From Chloroflexota bacterium (lineage in GTDB: Bacteria; Chloroflexota; Limnocylindria; Limnocylindrales; CSP1-4), in the NCBI GenBank assembly GCA_004298915.1, contig SCTE01000029.1, positions 1 to 5,869 on the forward strand: DNA of 5,869 nt. The letters run 5' to 3'. Below the pieces are notes generated by a model. The model did no database searches. It saw only the letters and a program-made list of their open reading frames with translations, and was not told the DNA's origin. Positions 1 through 5,590 of the stretch are shown piece after piece. The position numbers and the translations under genes were made by a program. Numbering within the stretch: position 1 is the first letter of the stretch; the number at the start of each line of letters is the position of its first letter.

Positions 1-14
1 TCCCGCGCGCGCAT
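1..14 (-). CDS. Possible start of next minus-strand gene (cut by window edge)
   Basis: Just past the HPPD stop on the minus strand, the sequence shows a purine-rich GGAGGGG run directly followed by an ATG at 14-12. Only codons for Met-Arg-Ala-Arg fit before the edge, so the product cannot be named. The gap from the HPPD stop codon (21-23) is 6 nt, which would make this the next gene of the same operon. In tyrosine catabolism that place is often taken by homogentisate 1,2-dioxygenase or fumarylacetoacetase, but this is only expectation from the pathway. The Shine-Dalgarno core lies very close to the ATG. Confidence 0.3.
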
Positions 15-20
15 CCCCTC

Positions 21-1199
21 CTACAGGTTCCCGCGCCTCGCCTGTTCGATCTCGATGGCCTCGAACAACGCCTTGAAGTTGCCGACACCGAACCCGCGAG
101 AACCGTGGCGCTCGATGATCTCGAAGAAGAACGTCGGGCGGTCCTGGATGGGCCGGGTGAAGATCTGGAGGAGGTAGCCCTCCTCGTCCCGGTCGGCCTC
201 GATGCCCAGTTCCTCGAGCGTGTCGATCGGGACGCCGACGTCACCGACCCGGTCCGCCAGCGACTCGTAGTAGGCATGGGGCATGCCGAGGAACTCGATG
301 CCGTTCTCGCGGAGACGGCGGACGGTGCCGACGATGTCCTCGGTCCGGAGCGCGATGTGCTGCGTGCCGGCGTCGAGGTACCAGTCAAGGAACTCCTGGA
401 TCTGGCTCTTCTTCTTGCCCGCGGCCGGCTCGTTGATCGGGAACTTCACTCGGCCGTTGCCGTTGGTCATGACCTTCGACATCAGGGCCGAGTAGTCGGT
501 GTGGATCACCTTGTCGTCGTAGTGGATCAGCTGCGCGAAGCCGAAGACGTCGCGGTAGTAGTCCACGAACCGGTTCATGTCGCCGAGGGCCACGTTCCCG
601 ACGCAGTGGTCGATCTCGAGGAGCGACAGGCCATCGGCCGCGCGCGCGGGTTTCTTGATCTTTCGGTAGCCCGGCGCGAAGACACCGTGGTAGTCACGTC
701 GATCGATGAACGAATGCCGGACCTCGCCATAGGTGTAGACGGCGCTTCGTCGGAGAACGCCGTCCTCGCCGCCGTCGAGTTCCACCGGCTCGATCGCCGA
801 GCGAGCGCCCCGCGCCGTGGTCTCCCGCCAGGACGCCGCCGCGTCGTCCACGGCAAACGCGATATCCCTGACGCCGTCGCCGTGGCGATGGACGTGCTCG
901 GCAATCTCGCCATCGGGGGTCAACGGCGCGGTGAGCACGATCGTGATGTCGTTCTGGCGAATCACGTAGCTGGCCCGGTCACGGACGCCCGTCTCGAGGC
1001 CGGCGTAGGCGATCGGGGTGAAGCCCCACAAGGCGCGGAAGTAGGCCGATGCCTGGCGGGCGTTGCCGACCCAGAACTCGACATGGTCAAGCCCGTTCAG
1101 GGGCAGGAAGTCCTTCGCCTCGGCATAGGCGTCCTTGTTGACGATGGCGCCGGCCTGATTGGCCGCGCCACGACGCAGCGTCTCGGTCACGGTTGTCAT
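21..1199 (-). CDS. hppD: 4-hydroxyphenylpyruvate dioxygenase (HPPD)
   Basis: Non-haem Fe(II) dioxygenase of the vicinal-oxygen-chelate fold. It converts 4-hydroxyphenylpyruvate to homogentisate in cytoplasmic tyrosine catabolism. The 392-residue product has the usual family length. The N-terminal VOC half begins at about residue 36 (GLDHVEFWVGNA). The C-terminal catalytic half begins at about 192 (LLEIDHCVGNV). The expected iron ligands are all visible: His198 (DHCVGNV), His281 (GTQHIALRT) and Glu360 (FFFEIIER). The C-terminal signature GFGVGNFKALFEAIE is intact, so the enzyme looks functional. The frame stays open upstream to 1445, but homology begins only near the chosen ATG. A GGAGG lies just 1 nt before that ATG, which is tight. 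A GTG at codon 4 (1190) would have 10 nt spacing and is a real alternative start. The gene is divergent from the DinB-like gene, with 87 bp between them. Stop codon is TAG. Confidence 0.96.
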   Translation of the reverse strand: MTTVTETLRRGAANQAGAIVNKDAYAEAKDFLPLNGLDHVEFWVGNARQASAYFRALWGFTPIAYAGLETGVRDRASYVIRQNDITIVLTAPLTPDGEIAEHVHRHGDGVRDIAFAVDDAAASWRETTARGARSAIEPVELDGGEDGVLRRSAVYTYGEVRHSFIDRRDYHGVFAPGYRKIKKPARAADGLSLLEIDHCVGNVALGDMNRFVDYYRDVFGFAQLIHYDDKVIHTDYSALMSKVMTNGNGRVKFPINEPAAGKKKSQIQEFLDWYLDAGTQHIALRTEDIVGTVRRLRENGIEFLGMPHAYYESLADRVGDVGVPIDTLEELGIEADRDEEGYLLQIFTRPIQDRPTFFFEIIERHGSRGFGVGNFKALFEAIEIEQARRGNL

Positions 1200-1251
1200 G
1201 CCTCCGATGCGAACGAGGAGGTTCGATGACCACCCATGGTAGACCCACCCG

Positions 1252-1280
1252 TTCACCCGCACCCTCCTCCGTGCGACACT
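1252..1280 (+). promoter_or_regulatory. Candidate promoter for the DinB-like gene
   Basis: TTCACC (1252-1257) and GACACT (1275-1280) are 17 bp apart and resemble a sigma-70 pair (4 of 6 and 3 of 6 matches to consensus). The -10 box ends 6 nt before the ATG at 1287, so transcription would begin at or next to the start codon. This would give a leaderless message, in line with the lack of a Shine-Dalgarno site there. The promoter lies in the 87-bp gap shared with divergent hppD. For hppD I see only a possible minus-strand -10, TACCAT (1241-1236), with no convincing -35. Confidence 0.38.
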
Positions 1281-1286
1281 GGCGCC

Positions 1287-1793
1287 ATGACGACTCCCGA
1301 CGAACAGGCGGCTCGGCTCGACGACGCGATCGCCGATCTTCTCGCGCTTCGCCCCCGGGTCATGGGCGCGGCCCCATGGCAGCTGGCCGAGTACTACGGG
1401 ACCGAGGACGAGGCGAATTGGGCGCCCCCCGAGGTCCTCGCCCACGTCGAGGAGATGCTCCCGTTCTGGCTCGGCGAGATCGAGCGGATCCTCGAGGGTC
1501 CCGCGTCAAGTCCGGTCCCGTTCGGTCGAGTCGCCACCGACGCGGTCCGGATCGGCATCATCGGTCGCGACCGGACGCTGCCGTTACGGGAACTCTTCGC
1601 CCGAGTCGCGGCCGATGGCGCGCGATTGTCGGCTCGGATCCGCGAACTTGACGGAGCGGACCTGGCCCGCGAGGGCCTCCATCCGCGGCTCGGGGTCCTG
1701 ACCGTCGCCGAGTGTCTCGAACGATTCGTGACCTCGCATGTCGAGGACCACGTGCGCCAGCTCGAGGAGATCCTCGCCGCGCGAGGCGCGTGA
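1287..1793 (+). CDS. DinB-like (DinB_2 type) putative metalloprotein
   Basis: Product of 168 residues, the usual size for a single-domain DinB/YfiT-like four-helix bundle. These proteins commonly hold a divalent metal with three histidines, and some members are thiol-dependent transferases or isomerases. The family pattern is visible: a helix with WAPPEVLAHVEEM carrying His53, and a last helix with SHVEDHVRQLEEI carrying the HxxxH pair His151/His155. No signal peptide or membrane segment is seen, so it should be cytoplasmic. The frame is open from an ATG at 1236, but the 17 residues that start would add are proline/histidine-rich and overlap the promoter region. The ATG at 1287 matches the usual DinB N-terminus. 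The stop is 10 nt before the ATG of the DUF5317 gene, so the two are probably one transcript. Substrate is unknown; metal binding is inferred from the histidines. Confidence 0.8.
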   Translation: MTTPDEQAARLDDAIADLLALRPRVMGAAPWQLAEYYGTEDEANWAPPEVLAHVEEMLPFWLGEIERILEGPASSPVPFGRVATDAVRIGIIGRDRTLPLRELFARVAADGARLSARIRELDGADLAREGLHPRLGVLTVAECLERFVTSHVEDHVRQLEEILAARGA

Positions 1794-1803
1794 TCGCGTG
1801 TTC

Positions 1804-2355
1804 ATGCTGTGGGCGATTCCGGCCGGGCTGATCCTCGGATTCGTCGCCGGCGGGAGCCTCGATGGCCTGTTCTCGCTCGGGTTCCGCTGGGGGCCGCTGG
1901 CCATCGCCGGCCTGCTCGTGCAGCTGGTCCTGTTCACGGCATTCGGGGACGCGCTGGCCGCCGACCTGGGGCCCGCGATCTACATCGCGTCCACGATCGC
2001 GGTCCTCGTCGCGGTCGTGCGGAACTGGCGCGTGACCGGCATGCCGATCGTCGCCGTTGGATCACTCAGCAATCTCGTGGCGATCACGGCCAATGGCGGG
2101 TTCATGCCCGCGAGCCAGGAGGCGCTGGAGATCGCCGGTTTCGCCGGTCCCGGTGACCATACGAACAGCGTGGTCCTGGCCGATCCCGCCTTCCGGCCCC
2201 TGACCGACATCTTTGCCCTGCCGGCGGGCATCCCGCTCGCGAACGTGTTCAGCGTCGGCGACGTCCTGATCGGCGTGGGGATCGTCATCGTGATCGTCGC
2301 CGCCATGCGATCCCGGCCCCAGCCGATCGCCCCAGGCCGATCGGGCCAGTCCTGA
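1804..2355 (+). CDS. DUF5317 family integral membrane protein
   Basis: Product of 183 residues, recognised as DUF5317 by overall layout. Hydrophobic segments lie at about 2-18, 29-48, 57-72, 78-97 and 148-168. A conserved loop follows the fourth segment, with GGFMPASQEALE (98-109) and then FALPAGIPLANVFSVGDVLIGVG (137-159), in which the MP...EAL and FSxGDVLI elements are family hallmarks. No biochemical role is established for the family, and the sequence shows no catalytic motif beyond these conserved residues. An in-frame GTG at 1798 (two codons upstream) is an alternative start and has a better-placed GAGG (1783-1786, 11 nt away). The gene follows the DinB-like gene almost directly, suggesting translational coupling, and it is convergent with proline dehydrogenase, with 3 bp between their stop codons. 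No terminator fits in that gap. Confidence 0.82.
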   Translation: MLWAIPAGLILGFVAGGSLDGLFSLGFRWGPLAIAGLLVQLVLFTAFGDALAADLGPAIYIASTIAVLVAVVRNWRVTGMPIVAVGSLSNLVAITANGGFMPASQEALEIAGFAGPGDHTNSVVLADPAFRPLTDIFALPAGIPLANVFSVGDVLIGVGIVIVIVAAMRSRPQPIAPGRSGQS

Positions 2356-2358
2356 CGA

Positions 2359-3330
2359 TCAGCGGCCGCGGCGCTCCCGCCAAAGGCTGCCGATGAGGAA
2401 CAGGACGTTGGCCGGGCGCTCGGCCAGGCGGCGCATGAAGTACGGATACCACTCGCTCCCGATCGGCACGTAGATCCGCACGGTCCAGCCCTCCTTCAGC
2501 AGGCGCTCCTGGAGGTCCCGGCGGACGCCGTAGAGCATCTGGAACTCGAAGCGCTCAGGTCCGATCCCGCGCTCCCGCGCGTAGGCGATGGCCTCGTCGA
2601 CGATCCGGTCGTCGTGGGTCGCAAGGGCCGGGTAGTGGCCCTCGTCAAGCAACCGCCGCATGACCGCCAGGTAGGCCGCATCGACATCGGCCCGTGCCTG
2701 ATGGGCGACGTCAGCGGGCTCCCGATAGGCGCCCTTGCAGAGGCGGATCCGGGCTCCGGCGCCGACGAGCCGTTCGGCATCGGCCGGTGTGCGGAGGAGC
2801 ATCGCCTGGAGGACGACCCCGACATCTCCCGACCCGGCCATGACCGGTCTGAGTTCCTCCCATACGGCGAGCGTCGCGTCCGTGGTCGTGTGGTCCTCCA
2901 TGTCGATTCGGACGAATGCATTCGAGGCGGCAGCGGCGGTCAGGATCCGTGCCACGTTCTCGCGCATGATCGCCGAGTCAAGGAGGAGACCCATCTGACT
3001 GAGCTTCAGGCTGACGTTCAGGTCCAGCCCCGCCTGATCCAGCGAGTGCAGGGCCGCGACGTAGGCGTTGGCAGCGGCTCGTGCCGCGGCCGCCGATCGC
3101 ACGGACTCGCCGAGGATGTCGACCGTGGTCCGGTACCCGGCGGCGCGCATCCGCTCGAGGGCGGGCATCGCCGCGTCCATTGTCTCGCCGGCCACGAACC
3201 GGGCGACCATCGAGCGCGTCAGCGGGAGTCGCGTGGCAAGCCGGCCGATGAACCGGCGATGGGTGAGGCCGAGAATCACCGCGCGCATGGCGCGTTCGAT
3301 CAGACGCGAGGTGGCCGCGCGGACGTTCAC
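2359..3330 (-). CDS. Proline dehydrogenase (monofunctional, FAD-dependent)
   Basis: Oxidises L-proline to 1-pyrroline-5-carboxylate using FAD, passing electrons to the quinone pool at the inner face of the membrane. The 323-residue product is the short monofunctional type seen in Thermus and Deinococcus, not a PutA fusion. TIM-barrel motifs appear in order: RFVAGET (44-50), SLKLSQMG (107-114), RIDMEDH (141-147), RIRLCKGAY (194-202), FEFQMLYGVR (261-270), and IYVPIGSEWYPYFMRRLAERP (286-306). In the last, Tyr287 and Arg300/Arg301 match the substrate-binding Tyr and Arg pair known from the Thermus enzyme. I chose the GTG at 3330, 7 nt after the proC stop; an ATG at 3288 gives 309 residues and is also plausible, since N-termini vary. 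Neither has a clear Shine-Dalgarno site, so coupling to proC is likely. No P5C dehydrogenase gene is in the window. Confidence 0.94.
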   Translation of the reverse strand: MNVRAATSRLIERAMRAVILGLTHRRFIGRLATRLPLTRSMVARFVAGETMDAAMPALERMRAAGYRTTVDILGESVRSAAAARAAANAYVAALHSLDQAGLDLNVSLKLSQMGLLLDSAIMRENVARILTAAAASNAFVRIDMEDHTTTDATLAVWEELRPVMAGSGDVGVVLQAMLLRTPADAERLVGAGARIRLCKGAYREPADVAHQARADVDAAYLAVMRRLLDEGHYPALATHDDRIVDEAIAYARERGIGPERFEFQMLYGVRRDLQERLLKEGWTVRIYVPIGSEWYPYFMRRLAERPANVLFLIGSLWRERRGR

Positions 3331-3337
3331 CGCGGGC

Positions 3338-4198
3338 TCAACGAGACGGACGCTCTCCCGGCACGATGGCGACTTCCAGCTGATCGCCGAGCTCGACCGT
3401 CCGCCGGAAGGCGGCCCAGACGGCCTCCGACAGGACCGTACGGAGCCGGCCCGACTCGAGCTCGTGAAGGGCGGCCGCGCTGGTCCCGCCGGGCGACGTG
3501 ACCATGTTCCGGAGCTCGGCCGGGTGCATGCCCGACTGCTTGGCGAACAGCGTGCTGCCCTCCAGGGTTTCGATGACGAGGTCATGGGCAACATGCCGGG
3601 GGAATCCGAGGTGGACGGCGGCGTCGATCAACGCCTCCATGAACAGGAAGACGTACGTCGGACCCGTCCCGGAGACCGCGGTCGCCATGGCCACGAGCTT
3701 CTCGTCATCCACCTCTAGCTGCGCCCCCAGAGCGGACAGCAGGGCGGCCGCCTGGGCCCGCTGGTCGGGCGTGACCTCGGGCGTCGCGAACCAGACGGTC
3801 ATCCCCTTGCCGAGGCGGGCAGGCGTGTTGGGCATGCTCCGGACGATCTGGTCGTGCCCGAGCGCCGAGACCAGGGCCCGGGTCGTGGCGCCGGCGAGGA
3901 CGCTGATGACGAGCTGGCCGGGTCGGAGCACCTCGCCGATTTCGCGTCCCACGCGCGCGAGCATCTGGGGCTTGATCGCCAGGATCACGACATCGGCGCC
4001 GGCGATGGCCTCGGCGTTCGCGGCCGCGGTGCGGATGCCGTGCGCGCCTGCCAGCTGCTCGCGCCGCTCCGCCCGCGGATGGCTCGCGACGACCTGCGAC
4101 GCCTCGACCATCCGTCCACGCAGGAGCCCGGCGATGATGGCCTCGGCCATGACGCCGGATCCAACGGTGGCGATCGTTCGACCTGCGAGAGGGGACAT
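3338..4198 (-). CDS. proC: Pyrroline-5-carboxylate reductase
   Basis: Cytoplasmic NAD(P)H-dependent enzyme for the last step of proline synthesis, reducing 1-pyrroline-5-carboxylate to L-proline. The 286-residue length is typical. The N-terminal Rossmann domain opens with TIATVGSGVMAEAIIAGLL (8-26), a variant of the usual GAGNMAEAI loop. It continues with VILAIKPQ (71-78) and SMPNTPA (121-127). The C-terminal dimerisation/substrate domain has AVSGTGPTYVF (174-184) and the signature VTSPGGTSAAALHELE (233-248). The frame runs open upstream to 4435, but the protein family begins at this ATG. No Shine-Dalgarno site precedes it; a CATACT box ends 6 nt upstream, hinting at a leaderless start. The zinc-ribbon gene ends 41 nt upstream, and proline dehydrogenase follows 7 nt downstream. 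Confidence 0.95.
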   Translation of the reverse strand: MSPLAGRTIATVGSGVMAEAIIAGLLRGRMVEASQVVASHPRAERREQLAGAHGIRTAAANAEAIAGADVVILAIKPQMLARVGREIGEVLRPGQLVISVLAGATTRALVSALGHDQIVRSMPNTPARLGKGMTVWFATPEVTPDQRAQAAALLSALGAQLEVDDEKLVAMATAVSGTGPTYVFLFMEALIDAAVHLGFPRHVAHDLVIETLEGSTLFAKQSGMHPAELRNMVTSPGGTSAAALHELESGRLRTVLSEAVWAAFRRTVELGDQLEVAIVPGERPSR

Positions 4199-4239
4199 GG
4201 CCCGAGTATGCCATGCGCCCGAGGCGCCGCGGACCTGCG

Positions 4240-4458
4240 TCAGTCCGTCGGACCTGAGGTGTCTCCGGCCGGCTGGGGACGGGCGGCTGCCGCCCGATCG
4301 TCGAGCGCTCGCTTCAGCCGGAACCGCAGGAAGGCGTTGTCGCCGGCCCGTCCGACGCAATCGGGGCAGAGCTGCGCCCAACCCTCGATGGCGCTCGGAT
4401 CGCGCGCGACGTGATGCGCCCCGCACCAGAGGCAATCGAAAATCGCGCGATACGCCAT
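4240..4458 (-). CDS. Small four-cysteine zinc-ribbon protein, function unknown
   Basis: Product of 72 residues. It starts MAYRAIFDCLWCGAHH and carries two CxxC knuckles, Cys9/Cys12 and Cys31/Cys34 (QLCPDCVGRAG), spaced 18 residues apart. That is the layout of a zinc ribbon. Between and after them are EGWAQLCPDC and a basic amphipathic stretch, NAFLRFRLKRALDDR (41-55), followed by a low-complexity tail rich in Ala, Pro and Gly. No membrane or signal segment is present. The fold call is inferred from the cysteines, and I do not recognise a characterised relative. A Zn-binding nucleic-acid or protein-docking role is the ordinary guess. The gene lies 67 nt after fdxA and 41 nt before proC, on the same strand. 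A GGGAG 13 nt before the ATG is the only Shine-Dalgarno candidate, and it falls inside a hairpin arm. The frame upstream of this ATG looks non-coding. Confidence 0.75.
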   Translation of the reverse strand: MAYRAIFDCLWCGAHHVARDPSAIEGWAQLCPDCVGRAGDNAFLRFRLKRALDDRAAAARPQPAGDTSGPTD

Positions 4459-4470
4459 GTCGTGGGCCGC

Positions 4471-4498
4471 GCTCCCGCAGCTGAGGCTGCGGCGGAGC
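4471..4498 (-). other. Stem-loop between fdxA and the zinc-ribbon gene
   Basis: Arms GCTCC (4471-4475) plus CGCAGC (4476-4481) pair with GCTGCG (4486-4491) plus GGAGC (4494-4498) around a TGAG loop. This gives 11 base pairs with a 2-nt bulge at 4492-4493. The hairpin begins 27 nt past the fdxA stop and ends 12 nt before the zinc-ribbon ATG. There is no T-run after it, so it is not a classical terminator. It may end fdxA transcripts, protect their 3' end, or hide the only Shine-Dalgarno candidate of the next gene. Confidence 0.5.
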
Positions 4499-4525
4499 CC
4501 GCCGAATCGATCGCCCTGGCCGAGG

Positions 4526-4813
4526 TCAGCGGGGCTTGATGGCGTCGACCGCGACGCGTGCGGCGCCGCGGTCCGTGAACCAGGTGGCGTCGATCTGGAC
4601 GAAGTTCGCCCACTCGGCCGGAACCTGGTCCTCGGGGAAGATCGCGTTGACCGGGCACTCCGGTTCGCACGCCCCGCAATCGATGCACTCGTTGGGATCG
4701 ATGAACAGCTTGCGGTCGACGCCTTCCTCGAAATGGATGCAATCCACCGGGCAGACCGAGACGCACGAGACATCGAGGAGGTCGATGCAGGGCTCGGCGA
4801 TGACGTAGGCCAT
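4526..4813 (-). CDS. fdxA: Seven-iron ferredoxin ([3Fe-4S][4Fe-4S], FdxA type)
   Basis: Small cytoplasmic electron carrier of 95 residues. The cysteine pattern is that of Azotobacter FdI: Cys9-x7-Cys17-x3-Cys21-Pro, then Cys43-x2-Cys46-x2-Cys49-x3-Cys53-Pro. By analogy, Cys9, Cys17 and Cys53 hold the 3Fe-4S cluster, and Cys21, Cys43, Cys46 and Cys49 hold the 4Fe-4S cluster. Cys25 matches the free cysteine at position 24 of FdI. The sequence LFIDPNECIDCGACEPECPVNAIF and the tail with PAEWANFVQIDATWF are typical of the family. The ATG has a good GAGGAG 11 nt upstream. The gene sits between a lipoprotein cupredoxin gene (89 nt upstream) and the zinc-ribbon gene (67 nt downstream). Its redox partner cannot be read from this window. 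Confidence 0.95.
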   Translation of the reverse strand: MAYVIAEPCIDLLDVSCVSVCPVDCIHFEEGVDRKLFIDPNECIDCGACEPECPVNAIFPEDQVPAEWANFVQIDATWFTDRGAARVAVDAIKPR

Positions 4814-4838
4814 TGGGGTTCGATCTCCTCATTGCGAC

Positions 4839-4902
4839 GCTGCGCAGCGCCCGCTCCGCGGGCGACCAAGAGCGTACCACCCGACCCACGCGGATGCCGC
4901 GT
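4839..4902 (-). repeat. Cluster of GC-rich hairpins between the cupredoxin gene and fdxA
   Basis: Three perfect inverted repeats lie in the 89-bp gap. ACGCGG/CCGCGT (4888-4893 / 4897-4902, 3-nt loop) directly abuts the cupredoxin stop codon. CGCCCGC/GCGGGCG (4848-4854 / 4858-4864) has a 3-nt loop. GCTGCGCAGC (4839-4848) is a gap-free palindrome touching the second repeat. No T-tract follows any of them on the minus strand. They may be U-less terminator hairpins for the cupredoxin transcript or mRNA-stabilising structures. A possible minus-strand -10, TACGCT (4876-4871), lies between them, without a clear -35. Confidence 0.5.
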
Positions 4903-5502
4903 TCAGGGCTCCCCCGGGGCGTCGCTCATGGTCAGCGGCTGGCCGGTCGCGTCGATGAACCGGATCGGGATGACCATGCCCTGTGCCCAGTGGCCGGGTA
5001 TGTGGCAGCCGACGAGCCATTCCGTGCTCGCGGCGCGCTCGACGGCCGGCACGGTCCAGGCGACGTCCACGCGCTCGCCGGATGCAACGACGACTCGAAG
5101 CCCTTGGAGGCCCGGCGGGACGCTTATCGCCGGGGTCGGGCCCGGTGGGGCGCCGATCGTCGCAGCCTCGGCCGTTTCCCAAGCGTCCTGCACGTCGGCG
5201 GTCCCGATGACGACCTCGTGCAGCGCCAGGCCGCCATTCACAACCTGGAGGATGACCGATTCGCCCGGCACGAGGTCCAGGATCGGTGGCACGTACGTGT
5301 AGTCCTTGGCCAGGATGATCACGTTGCGCGGGTGGTCGGGCGTGCCCGGCGTGACCGCAGGGGTTGCTTCGGCCCCACCACCGCACGCAACCAGCGCCGC
5401 GCCGGCGACGACCGCGAGGACGATCGCTCGCGGAACGGAGGCGAGGCGGGGCGGCGACGGGCGACCGCCGCGCGGGCGGCAAGGGGAGTGGGCAGTGCGC
5501 AC
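4903..5502 (-). CDS. Lipoprotein cupredoxin (type 1 copper, plastocyanin/azurin-like)
   Basis: Product of 199 residues. A basic N-terminus and hydrophobic stretch (about 26-39) end in the lipobox LVAC with Cys40, followed by GGGAEATPA. This predicts an exported, lipid-anchored protein with a short flexible linker. The mature part is one cupredoxin domain (about 58-185). Its type 1 copper ligands are visible: His95 (LALHEVVIG), then Cys166, His171 and Met176 in VGCHIPGHWAQGM, the usual C-x4-H-x4-M loop. The segment of about 70 residues between His95 and Cys166, with an Ala/Pro-rich insert near 107-130, is longer than in plastocyanin. The GTG start is the only start codon after an in-frame TAG (5517-5515); no Shine-Dalgarno site is present. 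A role in electron transfer or copper handling outside the membrane is inferred. No partner oxidase is in the window. Confidence 0.9.
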   Translation of the reverse strand: MRTAHSPCRPRGGRPSPPRLASVPRAIVLAVVAGAALVACGGGAEATPAVTPGTPDHPRNVIILAKDYTYVPPILDLVPGESVILQVVNGGLALHEVVIGTADVQDAWETAEAATIGAPPGPTPAISVPPGLQGLRVVVASGERVDVAWTVPAVERAASTEWLVGCHIPGHWAQGMVIPIRFIDATGQPLTMSDAPGEP

Positions 5503-5511
5503 GGCGAACGC

Positions 5512-5540
5512 AGTCTATCGGCCCGTCCCGCCGCGTCGAA
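5512..5540 (-). promoter_or_regulatory. Candidate promoter for the cupredoxin gene
   Basis: On the minus strand, TAGACT (5517-5512) is a good -10 box (4 of 6 to consensus), and TTCGAC (5540-5535) sits 17 bp upstream as a weak -35. The -10 ends 9 nt before the GTG, so the leader would be only a few nucleotides, which agrees with the missing Shine-Dalgarno site. Confidence 0.38.
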
Positions 5541-5545
5541 CTTGC

Positions 5546-5575
5546 TTGACACCGGACTTGCCGCCACTGGATAGT
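5546..5575 (+). promoter_or_regulatory. Candidate sigma-70 promoter for the ABC transporter gene
   Basis: A perfect -35 hexamer TTGACA (5546-5551) and GATAGT (5570-5575, 4 of 6 to TATAAT) are separated by 18 bp. Transcription would begin near 5582, giving a leader of about 120 nt before the GTG at 5705. The -35 is only 5 bp from the -35 candidate of the divergent cupredoxin promoter. The hexamer ACTTGC occurs at 5540-5545 and 5556-5561, flanking this -35. Confidence 0.5.
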
Positions 5576-5590
5576 GCTGTCCACCGCGGA

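Noticed and set aside
105..1229. 374-codon open frame on the plus strand
   Set aside because: It is antisense to the clearly recognised HPPD gene, its product is a low-complexity mix of Asp, Val, Arg and Glu, and it shows no domain. It is a GC-driven shadow.
1200..1445. N-terminal extension of HPPD to 1445
   Set aside because: The extra 82 residues are Arg/Gly-rich, overlap the DinB-like gene on the other strand, and precede the normal family start.
2352..2362. CTGACGATCAG palindrome containing both convergent stop codons
   Set aside because: The 4-bp stem follows largely from two TGA stops facing each other; it is too weak to be a terminator.
2614..3501. 295-codon plus-strand frame
   Set aside because: It lies opposite proline dehydrogenase and proC, whose motifs are unmistakable, and its translation is arginine/glycine-rich without motifs.
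4200..4223. GCCCGAG direct repeat upstream of proC
   Set aside because: A 7-bp repeat in such GC-rich DNA is expected by chance, and there is no third copy or symmetry.
4457..5302. 281-codon plus-strand frame, and the 297-codon minus-strand frame 4829-5722
   Set aside because: Both overlap the ferredoxin and cupredoxin genes in other frames, and neither translation shows a conserved motif.
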